NCBI RefSeq assembly: GCF_964340395.1
Contig: NC_135567.1
Coordinates: forward strand, 4,657,399 to 4,721,398
Length of the DNA: 64,000 nucleotides
Direction of reading: 5' to 3'
DNA from: Glandiceps talaboti
Taxonomy: Eukaryota > Hemichordata > Enteropneusta > Spengelidae
Shown here piece after piece: positions 47,815 to 60,049 of the stretch (positions within the stretch are counted from its first letter, which is position 1; each line of letters begins with the position of its first letter). The notes under the pieces are model-generated. The model did no database searches. It was given only the letters and a program-made list of their open reading frames with translations, and was not told where the DNA came from. Position numbers and translations under genes: made by a program.

Positions 47815-49545
47815 TTAGCACAACTGAACCAATAAGGTTCAGTAGTATTGTAGGCATGGCAAAGTGTCTGTATGTATGTGTGTGTCTGTGACACTGTGCA
47901 TTTGACACTGTATCACACAACCGACTCTTACTCGAATTAGCACAATATGGTGTAGATGGTAAAATCAACAAATGTCTCATTTCATTCCTAAAAGAAAGTA
48001 AACAACGGGTTGTAGTGGATGGAGAACATTCCACATGGGCAGATATGGAATCAGGCATCCCACAGGGAACAGTACTCGGACCACTGTTATTTCTCATATA
48101 CATAAACGACCTACATGAAAACTTACACTCAACTGTACGACTGTTCGCAGATTGACTGCATAATTTATAGAAACATCAATAGTAAACATGACACTAAAAC
48201 ACTCCAGGAAGACCTAGACACACTATCTGAATGGGAAACCAAGTGGCAAATGAAATTCAATCTAGATAAATGTTATGTATTACAAATTCCATCATCATCA
48301 AGGTCAGAAATCATCACCAAATATGTTTTAGACAACTCTATTTTACAGGAGACAAAAACCCATCCATATCTAGGGGTAGACATTCATCAAAATCTCAAAT
48401 GGAACACACATGTAAACAGAATAACAACATCTGCAGGACGAACCCTTGGTTTCATTCGCAGGAACCTAGACTCATGTACAAGATCAAATAAAAAAGCAGC
48501 ATACATCTCTCAGGCCAACCCTAGAGTTCTGCTCTGCAGTGTGGGATAACTACACTAAAGAATTAGTACAAAAGGTAGGCAAAATACAGAGAAGGGCAGT
48601 AAGAATGGTCTACAACAACTATGACTGGAAAACGAGTGTAACAGAACTCATAAACGAATTGGAATGGGAGAATCTATCAACGAGAACGAGAACATCAAGA
48701 CTTAGCATATTAGACAAAGCCACAGGGGGCCATTTGGCACTGCTGGTACAAAACTACCTGTCACCAACTCAATGACAAACTCTGCATACACACTCTAAAA
48801 GCTTCATACAACACCAGGCACGCATACACTGTCACAAATACTCCACGGACCATCAGATATAATCAACATAACAGATTCAGAACAATTCATACATTGTCAA
48901 GCATAATCAACATTCAACAGAACACAGGACAACAACATCAAGGACTAATAACAATCATTGCACACATCACATCCTACTCATTTTGTTCCACTAGGGACGT
49001 TGAGTAGTATCCTAAAGAAGAAGAAAAAAGTGTGGATGGATGGATATGCCAAATAGGGCTAAAAATGTGTCTTTATGGTCAAAAATTTTTAATTTCCAAA
49101 ACTACTCAGCAGACTGGGCTGAAATTTAATGGGGATGCATCTAGGGGTGTACAGTTAACGAAATAGTAAGCATATAATGATCTCATCAGTGATATGCAAG
49201 TTAGGTGTAAAAATGTGAATTTTGGTTAAAAATTTATATTTCAAAAAGTACTTGGTCAATGAGATTGAAACTTGGTGAGATGTTTCTAGAAGTGCAACAA
49301 CCAAATAGCAGTATATTTTGGTCAAAAATAATAACATCATCTACTAGGCAAGTGAGTAAACATTCACAAAGATAACAGGGATTCTTAGACAAGTGAACAA
49401 ACATTCAAAAGGTGTATGCAAATATGCCTAGCAACAAAACCACGCCCATAGCAACAGCCAAATGATCAATTATATTGCAAAGATAACATAAGGGATTCAT
49501 AGACAAAAAATTGTACAATTGGGCTACAACGGAATTAGTGCTGTT
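47815..49545 (-). mobile_element. Helitron-like element (minus orientation) containing a nested LINE
   Basis: The 3' terminus on the minus strand: CTAA is complementary to TTAG at 47815-47818, then hairpin ACTGAACC/GGTTCAGT (47823-47843). The 5' terminus is the inverted GTTGTAGCCCAATTGTAC near 49510-49535. Inverted TTGCTATGGGCGTGG units lie at about 49430-49460 and the second repeat type at 49060-49260. The LINE at 47897-49025 interrupts it. Confidence 0.6.
47897..49025 (+). pseudogene. Non-LTR retrotransposon RT fragment, 5'-truncated
   Basis: A plus-strand reverse transcriptase starting within motif A (AFDTVSHNRLLLELAQYG, 47898 on). Motif B is GIPQGTVLGPLLFLIYINDL (about 48055). Motif C is LFAD followed by an extra base, so the frame changes exactly at the catalytic Asp-Asp pair (48145-48156). 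It continues through NLDKCYVLQI, HPYLGVDIHQNLKWNTHVNR, a WDNYTKELVQKVGKIQRRAV block (48539 on) and RTSRLSILDKA to a stop near 48773. The 3' UTR ends GGGACGTTGAGTAGTATCC and an AAG-rich tail. Jockey/CR1-like by these motifs. It is dead because of truncation and frameshifts, but otherwise well preserved, so fairly young. Confidence 0.85.
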
Positions 49546-50954
49546 TTTCAATATCACAACATTTCAACATGGGGGGGGGGGGATTCCGTCAATTGTAGTG
49601 ATTAAACAGCTTTAGACAATAGGTTCATATCCATTTCAAATGTTTTACAGAGAAGATATACATTACTTTTTCAGGATTCATTGGAAGATTATGTGTGTGT
49701 ATACACTATGTTGGTTGACTACATGTAAATCATTGTACATTTACTACATGTATATATGCATATACCTTCAAGTTACATCAGCCTCTTTCCATGACTGTAT
49801 TTGCCATGATTGAATTAGTGATTACTGAAATATATTTCTATTTTCTATAGGCACATTACTAACACCTGTGTGTACTTCTATTCTCAGGGTTCCTCAGAAG
49901 ACTATAACAGACAGGGGTCCCGAGGGGTAGGGGTCATTGCAGGTCACAGGGGCAAGGTAAAGCAGAGAGTAGTGGAAGGGGGCATGGTGAAAACGGTGGG
50001 GGGGACGGGTAGGAGAAAAAGCTGCAAATAACCTAATGGCAGAAATGTTAGAGCATGAAAGAAGGTAAACAAGATTACATGTAAGATTTAGTACATATCT
50101 GCATATATTCATACTGTTGTATACTTAATTTTACAAAATCTCAACGACAGTGAGACTTGCAAAAAATATAAAGGAAATTGAACTGTGATTCTTCTTTGGA
50201 ATAAATTTCCAAATTTAAATTTAACTTGTGAAGAATGTGATAATACTAAGCTTTAAGAAGGGAATCTTACTTCACAAGAGCTTATTAGACATGTTAATGA
50301 AATAGTTCCTATTATTACACAAGTCAAGCTAGATTTGTGACGTTTCCCAATTTGTTTATATACAATGTAGTCTACAAAGTACCTTTTTCTGAGTACAGTA
50401 AATGGGCACTTGTCTAAGTTCAGTTTCAATTTCTGAATTCAAAGTTCCTTAAAGATAGTATAATATCATCCATGTCATAGCTTCATGTCAATCATTGATG
50501 GAGTTCAATCCCATTTCATGAGAAATGACAGTATGTACATTTGTATATTTTTATATTGATATGTATAGTGCTATATTCTGATCACAGTAACTCTAGTATA
50601 TATCTTATAGAACATGTAGCATGAATCCCTGACAATAAATACACTCATAGTTTTTGAGATCATAGTTTTTGAAAAAATAAGTGTATGCACCACCATTACA
50701 ATTGAACCATTGATTTTTCATGCTTTGAATATGCAAAATACAGTACCAACAATCAAAATAATATTAATTTTTGAGTGGTCACTAAGTGTTTACTTACTGG
50801 CTATTTCGCATGGACTTTGCATACAATGCGGAGCAATAGGATGTCAAAATCACAAAATAATGCTAAGCTAGACAATACAGTTAGTCAAAGTAAAATGTAA
50901 TTCTCCCCTCATCCCATTTCCTAAAATATAGCCCCCCCCTGAAACAATTTCTAA
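49546..50954. other. No recognised feature
   Basis: Contains a G-run at about 49571. AT-rich, no supported gene. Confidence 0.4.
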
Positions 50955-51890
50955 CGAGCAGTCATCGGATTTGACTCACTCCCCCCCCCCCCCCACAATA
51001 GATGTTTTTAGAGAATTGCCACAATTCATGGTAGTGTGATGTATTAGATTGTATGAAATATATTGGCAATGGCATTGTAGAACAACTGTATAATTGATTG
51101 AATATTTGCATCCATTTTTGAATGTTTATTTATTTGTCTATTAATCCCTCGTTATTTTTCAGTGATCATTTGGCTGTTGTCATGGGTGCGGTATAGTTGC
51201 TAGGCACATTTACATACATTTTTGAATGTTATTCAATTGTCTATTAATACATATCGTTATCTTTGCAATATACTGGATTGTTTGGTTGTTGCTATGGGTG
51301 TGGTCCTGTTGCTAGGTACATTTACATTCATTTTTAAAAATGTTGTTCACTTGTCTAAAAATCCCTGTTGTCATCTTTGTGAAAAACACCACCGTTTGGC
51401 TGTTGCCATGGGTGTGGTCATGGTTGCTAAGGAGATTTGCATACATTCTTTGAATGCTTACTCATTTGCCTACCTGATGATGTTGTTATTTGACCAAAAC
51501 ACACTGCCATTTGGTTGTTGCTATGTCATTGTTGCTAGGGCAAAAATGTTTTACAGAACATCTGCAGAATAACAATGTTAAGAACATTCCCACCAAATTT
51601 CAGGCCAAGCTGCCCTGTAATTTTGGATTTTAACTTTTTTAACCAAAAATCATGATTTTGACCCAAAACTGGCTCTAAGTCAGCTAAATTGCATCATATC
51701 TGAAAACAAATTGACGCGCATATGTAAGTAATAGTTCATTATCCATTTACTAAGTTTGAAAGAAATCTATCAATGAATGTCCAAAATATGACTCTGGACA
51801 CACACACACACACACACACACACATGCACAGATGGACGGACAGAGCCCAATCTATAAGCCCCCGTCCCACACTACATCTGGCGGGGCTAA
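50955..51890 (+). mobile_element. Helitron-like element with mosaic 5' and 3' parts
   Basis: 50955-51240 matches 17920-18190, including GGCATTGTAGAACAACTGTA. About four TGTTGCTATGGGTGTGG units follow to 51550. The 3' part (51705-51890) instead resembles the 62-kb family: an AAATTGACG.GCATATGTA block, a CA tract, GGACGGACAGAGCCCAATC, and the hairpin AGCCCCCG/CGGGGCT (51857-51888) ending CTAA (51887-51890). So one copy carries the front of one family and the end of another. Confidence 0.55.
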
Positions 51891-52744
51891 AAAGTGACAC
51901 CCTCTTCGATCTGATACACCTTTACGGAAAGGTACCAGGATGTTACTCAAAACGAGGCTAAAGGGGCTGGACTATGTTGCGTTGGTAGCAGACGTCTTCA
52001 GCAATGGCGGTAGTGAATGTACCTGTGTTCTCTTGCTCTCGACAGTGTTGAGCTTACTCTGTCCAGGTTCTGATCTCGGCATGAGAGATAAAAACATTGA
52101 GGGTGCCAGAGCTTTCGTTTTGGCTGAAATGCAGAACGCTACCAGTATCTGGTACAAAAAAATCTTGGTTGATCGGTAGGTTTGATTTGTCACATTTTAT
52201 TGTCTGCTGAGGTCTCTTACATCATGCTTGTTTGTGGTTACACGGTGTCAGTCTCACAATATAGACTAGAGCTCAGCAAAAATATCGATCTGTTCACACG
52301 ACATCGGGACGGATCATCTGTACTAGGCATCGGTAGAGCTAGCTTTGCCATCATTCTAGCATACAACTAATATTGCATGAAATTACTTTGAGTGTGGCCG
52401 GGTGGCCGGAAACAGTACATTGTTTGTACAATGTTACATTGTTTTTGGAATGTGTATAACTATAAGCAAATACAACGCTTCCTACAGGTCAAGCGGTGGC
52501 TGATGTCGTGCTATATATTAAAGAACAGTATTATGTAATAACATTTCTTGATGATTTCTGATTCTTGTACGTACGTGATACAGATGTTGTACATTATTAC
52601 ACTGTGTATAAATGGATTTCTTGTCATCAGCTGATATCCATAAAAAAGTGTTGTCTGTAAAAATGCAAATATATATATATATGTCTGATGATCGCAATAT
52701 GCGTGAAACTCCGAGTTACACCCAAGAAAGAGTTCCAGTACTAC

Positions 52745-52747
52745 CAA

Positions 52748-52782
<35 letters not shown>
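52745..52782. repeat. (TA)n microsatellite
   Basis: About 16 TA units inside the transposon. Confidence 0.9.
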
Positions 52783-52786
<4 letters not shown>

Positions 52787-53548
52787 AATGTAGCACTATC
52801 AAACTTTTAACAGATGAAAGGTGTATTATATGTGTAATGTTAATACAGTGCTGATGAACAGATGGATGTATTCATGTTTGTTTGTCCTTGATTTGTTCTG
52901 TGTGATTGTCAGTACTATTTTAAAGATTTTTTGATAAATCATCTAAAACAATTATCTTCTAAAACCAATGTTTTTGAAAAAAAAATATTTAATATCTTGT
53001 ACATTCTTCATGTCCTTCAAGGGTAAATAATTATAAGGAGGAATTAAAAGTCAAAGTGTTTGACCCAGATGTGAATAAATCATATTATACCATTAAAAAA
53101 CTAGGCTACATACAATATGCCACTTATTTTTGTTGTGTACATAATCATAGTACAAATTAAATGTACATGTGAATATAATGATTGGCTATTTTTCTTGATT
53201 AAGGAAGAACTGTTTATAAATTGTATTTATTTGGATATTCCAGATATAAATGATCTATGTTAGGGAAGACATCAAAATCAAAAACATCGTAATTAAGTAT
53301 CGTAACGAGTAAAGACGAGTAGCTACCAGTAGTTACGATTTACTACGGTTAATATTCATAAGTCTCGACGCATATTCATGAACCTTTAGCTTGTAGACAA
53401 TAAAAAGTAAACACTTATTGTCTATTATTCATAGATGTTACTGACTGGGTGACAACCGAAACTACTGACAATAGTGTATTATATTTAAATTAGAATGTTG
53501 TTTGTTATTACCCCAATAGTGATTATTTTGTTATGTATTATATTACAG

Positions 53549-55245
53549 GGTAACAGCAGTAGTGTCATAACTGGCAACAACTTTAGTAAAGGATTTGCCC
53601 TCTTCCACTCTAAGTTTGTTCATGGCATCAAACTAGCTGAGGATCCCAAAAAAGATTTGGTTTATATAAAGGGTTTCTGCTGGGTATCTATGATGAAGGG
53701 AAGAAAACACAGTGTGATGGTGGTGCTTAGTAAATCAAACACTAAATGTGTGGTTAGGGCAGTTTGCAAATCAGAATGTGTTGCTGGGTATGTAACATCT
53801 ACAGTAATTTACAAGTGTACAAGTCCTGGGGGGGGGGGGGTGCAAGTTCTGGTGTGTGGCTAATACTGTCAACCCAAGACACCATTCTAAATCAATACCT
53901 CATTTCAAACCATTACAGGTTTTTACAAAATCAAATTTTTAGACCAAAATACATTTTGTAGTAGTTCCATATTTAGGAAATGGTGGATTGCATAATGAGT
54001 TTTCACTTTTATATTTTTTCCCCAGGAACATTTTGAGAGGCATTTAATGGCAGTTATGATTTGATAAATGACATGACAATGGACCACATTTTTGACAAAG
54101 CAAAATTGAAAGTAATGAGGATGGACCCCATTTTAGACTCTTCAGCTCAAAAAAGACAGACCTTATTATAGACCAAAGGGTTCAAAAACACACTCCAAGT
54201 CTTGCGGCTGGATATGCATAGTGAAATAGGGAAAGTACCCCCCCCCCCCTGGGTACTAGTCTTACATGCATCAGTTCATAACACTGCTGTGCAATATCAA
54301 AAATACACTTGCATACATGTATGCATATGTAAGTGGAAATGTCCGCAGTATTCCTTGTACTCAAAATCAAATGATCACAGTTTACTTTTCACAAAATCTA
54401 CAGTATTGGATGAACATATCTCCTTGACACATCAGTACCATTGTTAAAGTACTCAGGCTACTGCACACTTACTGTGTGTTTTACCTGTTGTACTTTCACT
54501 TACTACACTTCTGACAAAACAGAGAATACAAGAGCTCAAGCAAATACACCCAGCCTTTCAACACTGGCTCTCACATTTCATTTGGATTAGTCACATTGTT
54601 GAAATTAATAATCAAATTTATCTTCAAAATTAGACAGTGCTGTTTTATTAGATAAAATGATAAATGAACTCAAATAAATACTGAATAAGTTACTGAGGAG
54701 TAACTGAACCTGAAATATATTGACTAAACATTCTGTTTGTTTGTTTGTTTGTTTGTTTGTTTGTTTTAGTTAGAAGAACAGTAACAGACACATTTCCAGA
54801 TAATTTATAACACCCAAGGGATTTATCTGATATAGAAGCAATTCAATTTGGTAAAGAAAATGAAAAACTTGTTTGTGAGTTGTACAGAGAGTACATGAGT
54901 AACCATGGTTCACCAGTAGTGACCTCAAATGTTGAATTAATCATTAATCCATCTGTACCACATCTTGGTGGCACTCCAGATCAAAATGTGTATGATGTAC
55001 TAGAACATGATCTTTTTGGTCACTTCTGTCTTGTTAATGATAATGGCAAAGTCAGGTTGAACTCCCAGCACAATTATTTCTATCACATACAGGGTCAAAT
55101 GGCCCTCAGTGGTCTTAAATGGTGTGACTTTGTTGTGTACACTAGACATGATGAACTCTATGTTGAAAGAGTAAGATTCAGTGAGGAACTTTGGGTACAT
55201 AAAATGTCAGCCATGGCATACTTACTGCAGTTTACATTGAAATGA
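53549..55245 (+). pseudogene. YqaJ-type nuclease gene of the 6.2-kb transposon, catalytic core deleted
   Basis: Exon 1 follows a TATTACAG acceptor at 53548. It encodes GNNFSKGFALFHSKFVHGI, YIKGFCWVSMMKGRKHSVMV and a degenerate C-x3-C-V-A-G that stands where the SWIM finger begins, then reaches a GTATGT donor near 53787. A later exon starts after GTTTGTTTTAG (54770) and contains one stop (about 54808). It encodes DIEAIQFGKENEKLVCELY, LIINPSVPHLGGTPD, and after a gap, NYFYHIQGQMALSG and WCDFVVYTRHDELYVERV. The 30-residue stretch that normally carries the E-x-K nuclease residues between PDG and the H-x-Y-x-Q-x-Q segment is missing. It cannot be an active nuclease. Confidence 0.7.
54735..54766. 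repeat. (TTTG)n microsatellite
   Basis: About eight units just before the acceptor of the second YqaJ exon. Confidence 0.9.
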
Positions 55246-56569
55246 TCAGATACTTAACATGACAGAATTATAAGACACAGATAAACAAATGTTGTAGTTC
55301 TGCTTGTAAGTCAGGAAGTGCTGGACACATTTTTCCACCAAAGGCATTTTATATTACATAGATATGTAGACTAAATTTAGCAAAAAATGAAGTGGCAAAG
55401 TCTGTAAAAATAGTCTAACTTTTGGACAGTGTTGGTATCAAAAATGCAACTCAACATACTAATTTCATATTTAGGAGCAAATCGATGTTGGCATAGATTG
55501 ATAGAGGTGGTTCTGTATACACAAAGTCATGGTAACTGAGATTATGATATCGTTTAAAAAGTTCTTGATACCCAATGATTATATGTGATATAATAATGGT
55601 GTAAAGTGTACCAGTTCCTGGATATGACCAAACAAATAACACTGTTCTCAGTTATCAAACCTCTTTGTGTATACTCAACAATTGCTGTTTTTTGTTTTGA
55701 TGTCAATTTGTTCCTGAGTGATCTTTAATAAGTGCTGTGTGTATATTATTTGTCCTGACTGTAGTTGAAAATGATGCCTTATTTATAAACTTTACAACAT
55801 ATTAAAGTGAGTTGAATAATCAAGGGGAGTTAACTTTTTGCTTCTTATATAGACAGAGACTAAAACCATTGTTGCAACATGTTGATACAAGTTTATACAG
55901 AAAGTTGATGTTATTACACTTACTGTAGGGTAATTCGTCTGATACTATGTTTTACTTTGTGCAACAATAGATTTAGTTTGTCTATCATAGGTAGTTGAAA
56001 GTCTGTTTTCTGTTGTAATAAAAAAGATACATACTATTTTAAAAGAAAATCAATTTTAATGATCACTTCAAATGAGAAATATTATGTATATAAAAGGTGC
56101 ATAATTGAAATAGTAGGGAGGGAAGTAGGATACAAATATATACAGCTTTATCAGTGAGTCTCTACTATGTTACAATATTAGCAATGAAGTATACTTCATT
56201 GCTGAATAAGCAATATTTTATCAACCCTTGCTAGGTTTTCACTAGGATAAAGCATTGTTCAGAACAAATTTTCTCATATTTACATCTGAGATTTTAAGGT
56301 GATAACAAAGTAGTGAGTCGAAAGCTCAATGCTAAATATCTTGAGCTGCTTGTGTGTTACAACCTTTGTAAATCAAAGTAGTGAGTGTTATTCACCAACA
56401 TCGACCATTTGGTCACATCACTTCATGGTTTAGTCAATTTCTAATACACACAAGAAAGAGTAGTATCCTATGACCACTTGATTTGTATTCTGTGTATAAT
56501 ATGACGTGTAAAGTGTGATCTTTTTTTGTAAAACTAAGCAAAATATCTAAATATTGTTCCTCAATATTT

Positions 56570-57045
56570 TTCTTTGCTCAGCCATGGCAAGTATGAGTGA
56601 CCTTAGGAGACTAGTCACTACTTGTCAGTAGTAACAAAACATTAGGTTACAAGTATTGTCTGGATGAATGAAGACAAATATTGGGAATAATATAATAGTA
56701 TACATCCTAAAGCATAAATGTATGAAAACATTTAGAAAAATAATGGTGAGGTATGTAGGCTTTGTTTGTCATAACATACAACCATCAGGGTACATAATCT
56801 TTATTTTCGGTTCAAAAACATTAATTTGGCTTATGCATGGTATCATTTGATGTTATTCACCAATGTTATTCTTCATTCGGCCAAGGAAAATATGAGTGAC
56901 CTAACGGGGGGGGGGGGGTCACTATGAGTCGCTACATGAGAAGTAGGTCGTGAGTATTTTCTGGTTGAATAAAGAGAAATATTGGAGAATTATTGTAATT
57001 ATACCTGTGCAAGTATAATCTGTGAAATGTCAAGGAAAATAATGG
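56570..57045. repeat. Two tandem copies of a ~300-bp unit inside the transposon
   Basis: Blocks at 56575-56745 and 56870-57045 share CCA.GG.AA.TATGAGTGACCT, a GTCACTA tract (G-run expanded in copy 2), GTATT.TCTGG.TGAAT, GA.AAATATTGG and GAAAATAATGG. Confidence 0.65.
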
Positions 57046-57253
57046 ATGATTTGGAACATTTTTATTCATAATTTGTATATCTATATGATGTGTTCAATCA
57101 GTACATCAGAAATAAATAAAGTTTATTTTCAAGAGATAACCTTTTGTAGTGTTGAACTTTATATTTATTCAAAAAAATGCACTTTTAATAAAGAAATATA
57201 CCATATTACTATCATCCCCACCACATCCCTATTTACAATGTGACCTATATATC

Positions 57254-57948
57254 TCAACATGACAAAATGGGTTTTTGGAACTTCACTAGACTACAGCACA
57301 CTAACCAAATCTGTTCTATGGATCCATACAATGTCAAAGGGATCACCTGATCAAAAATGTGCCATCCCTTTATCCTTCTAATAGCCCACTCAATATGTAT
57401 TCAGACACTGGCTATTTTCTGGGTTTCAAAAACATCACTGGATTTCATTTGATTTTGTCCTGGTTGACATTTGAGGGGAGTATTCAGTGTTACACCCCTG
57501 TTAATTAACATGTCCCTCAATTCAAAACCTTTGTCAGCCATCAAACTGTCATTTGGTTCTAGTAAATCAAGAATTCCATATTTTTCTATGATAACCCTCT
57601 CAGTTGTTGACTCTCCAAATAAATTACTAATAAATGATACAGAAACTGATGAGTCTATTCCCACTAAGCCTTTAAGTGTGTCATGTGACTTGTACTCTGA
57701 CCAAAGTTCAGCCGGGATTGAGTAGTCCTTTGACACTTCACATTTTAATTCAGTACAATCAATAATACACCTTGTACTTGGATACTTATCCTTAAATACT
57801 ATAGGCATGTTCTTATCAACTAAGTTTCTACTAGGCCAGATAGGAAGTTCAGAAAATTGTAAATAAAGGAAAACTGATGCCATAACACATCTGGACACTT
57901 GTCTGCTTGATTTGTATAACAAGCTGCAGCACAATACCACTTTCCCAT
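57254..57948 (-). pseudogene. THAP-DDE transposase, internally deleted
   Basis: The minus-strand ATG at 57948 opens MGKWYCAAACYTNQ, with C-x3-C, then VLWHQFSF, matching the start of a THAP C2CH zinc-binding DNA-recognition domain. The frame then changes and jumps straight to the transposase catalytic region, so most of THAP and the linker are deleted. The DDE_Tnp_4-like part includes YPSTRCIIDCTELKCEV (first Asp), LWSEYKSHDTLKGLVGID, DSLMADKGFELRDMLINRGV (second Asp), and ETQKIASV. A TGA then sits where IHIEWAIRRIKGWHIFD continues in frame to a final stop at 57254-57256. The third acidic residue would fall in IHIE. Dead copy, but only one stop in the C-terminal half. Confidence 0.75.
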
Positions 57949-58105
57949 GCTTGTATATAATTCACTATCGATAAGTTTGTAAACGATACACTGGTTGCTA
58001 ATGTAAACAAAAAAAAATTGTGTTCAAATGGTGGCACATCTCTGAACTTTACCCCCTTTAGCCTCGTTCTGATCAAAATCTGGGTACCTTTCCGTAGAGG
58101 TGTAT

Positions 58106-58496
58106 TCCCCTGACCCCACTGTAATTACTGAAGGCTTCCTAATTTAACTTGCATCATAAGTGGGTTTGACTCCATAATTTTCATTTCTATTAGTTTTGCT
58201 TTTAAAACTATATACAATGGAGTCTAGTTATACTGAAACAGAGTATTCTGGTCTGAGGTACATTTCTATCTATCAGATATTGATATTGAATTTCATCATA
58301 ACAGGAGGTATACATGATGGATGTGACTTATTTCAAAAGTAAGAGGTAACAATTTAATGCAGCTTATTCCTCATTTATTGAAAAACACCCCACCCCCCCA
58401 CCGTCTAGTTTAGTATTTTTTTCAGTGACTCCTCTGATTCCTCAGACCTCCTCAGATCATAATGACTCCTCCCTAATAAAGTATAGTAAAAAGACT
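58106..58496. other. No recognised feature
   Basis: Spacer right of the transposon. A C-run lies at about 58390. Confidence 0.4.
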
Positions 58497-58824
58497 ATCA
58501 TTCATTTTCACTCATGAATAGTTAAATTAGTTTACTCAGAAAACATAGTGGTCCTTCTAACAAGACTTATAAAGTTATGTATACTGATCAGAACTTTAAC
58601 CTGGTGTATCTCTGAAATTACATGTCATGCAGGTTATGTACAATCATGAAATGGTTCCCTAGCAACCAAACTTTATGGAAATGGTTGTATCTTCTAGAGT
58701 TGTGTTCCCCTTTAATGATAAATTGGCAGTACACCCCTTAGCCATATGTATGTATAAAATGTACACCATGTGTATTCATAAGTAATGTCCCCATCAAATA
58801 CGTCAGACGGCCACTCACACACAT

Positions 58825-58869
58825 TTCACCATGCCTATAGCCCTACTGAACCTAGTTCAGTTGTGCTAA
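58825..58869 (+). mobile_element. Helitron-like 3' terminus, solo
   Basis: CATGCCTATAG.CCTACTGAACCTAGTTCAGT is a hairpin (58845-58861) followed by TGTG and CTAA (58866-58869), matching the ends at 40906-40931 and 47815-47843. Confidence 0.65.
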
Positions 58870-60029
58870 AAATGGTGACTCTCATATATACCGACAGTTG
58901 TGCATCAGTACATCCAGTAATGGTTGACAGCAATTAAGTCACATGCAGGTCTCCCATGTATGCATTTCCCATCAGACTCAAATGCCAAAATGCACATGTA
59001 CATGGAGAGATTTTCTCACAAAGTGCAACATGGGAAAACAAGGGAAAACAATTATTAAGTCAGTGTACTGTGACCAAACTATGACCCACCTACACATCTT
59101 AGACATCTCAGATAGAATTTAACTTTGACAAAGATTCCTTTAACTTCCTGAAGGGTGATTGACTTTACTTGTCAAATACACTAAATGATTTGATCATACT
59201 ACAGCATTGAACCATTCACTGCATGTACAAGTTTCACAGCTGATTACTTCTGGTTTATATAAACATTCCTGACAAAACCTCTTCCAAATTACATGGTTTA
59301 GCATTAGGTGTGAACAAACTATATGAAGGGTTAACTCACTATTTATCATGGAGCATTTCTCGTAGCACTTTATGTTTTCTATAATATGGGCATGACCATT
59401 TTGATACGGAGGGTATAAGTGACTATGATATTGATGGGGATGGTACAAGTGACCATTTTGATACGGAGGGTACAGAATGCTGACATTACACTATGACAAG
59501 GATTGCTTTCTATTTAATGTCTACTATTCCTCATTGCACAGATGCATAAATGTGGATATCAAAAAGATGGTCAATTTGATGAGGGGGGGGGGTTAATATT
59601 AGCAATGTGAAGCTCCGAGGACTGTGAGAGAGTCTATGTCATTGGCTGTTGCAAGTGCTCCATGTACATTCATGGAATGTGATAAACTCGTAAATCAAAA
59701 TTGGACACTGACATAAATGTCAACAATGGTCTACCCTTTTCATAGATACAAGATTTCAAACATTATTTGTGTTTTCTGCATAAAGCTTATGGAATATTCT
59801 AAATTATTTTCATCTGATTTGATATTTGTACAGGATAAAATCATTACTTATTCAAATTAGCATTAATCATGCAAGCCACTCCCACCAAAAGCTATTCAGC
59901 TCTAAGTTGCAGCCTGAAAATGCAACACAGTAAATTGCAAAACATTTGCTTCACTACCTTTTGAGATGTCAGTGGAACAAAATTTCTGCACAGACACACA
60001 GACATAGAGCAAGGCAGTTGCATGATATC
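58870..60029. other. No recognised feature
   Basis: GATACGGAGGGTA occurs twice (59402, 59459). A G-run lies at about 59582. No gene seen. Confidence 0.4.
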
Positions 60030-60049
60030 AGCTCCCATACGGGAGCTAA
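60030..60049 (+). mobile_element. Terminal hairpin plus CTAA, solo
   Basis: AGCTCCC/GGGAGCT hairpin (60030-60047) ending in CTAA (60046-60049), like the other element ends in the window. The body of the element was not delimited. Confidence 0.35.

Larger units (their letters stand above)
51914..58105. mobile_element. 6.2-kb DNA transposon with ~54-bp TIRs, two convergent genes
   Basis: The left end (51914-51966) reads ATACACCTTTACGGAAAGG, then a short divergent patch, then AACGAGGCTAAAGGGG. The right end (58052-58105) is its inverse with few mismatches. Inside, a YqaJ-type nuclease gene on plus (53549-55245) converges on a THAP/DDE transposase gene on minus (57254-57948). A transposase plus a YqaJ-like protein in one element matches what I recall of the ISL2EU-type group related to PIF/Harbinger; that family name is knowledge-based and unverified. 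No target duplication longer than a base or two is evident. Both genes are broken, so this is a dead copy. Confidence 0.75.

Noticed and set aside
52612-52640. CTGATGA box on the minus strand followed by GAAA
   Set aside because: Only two bases separate the boxes, leaving no stem II.
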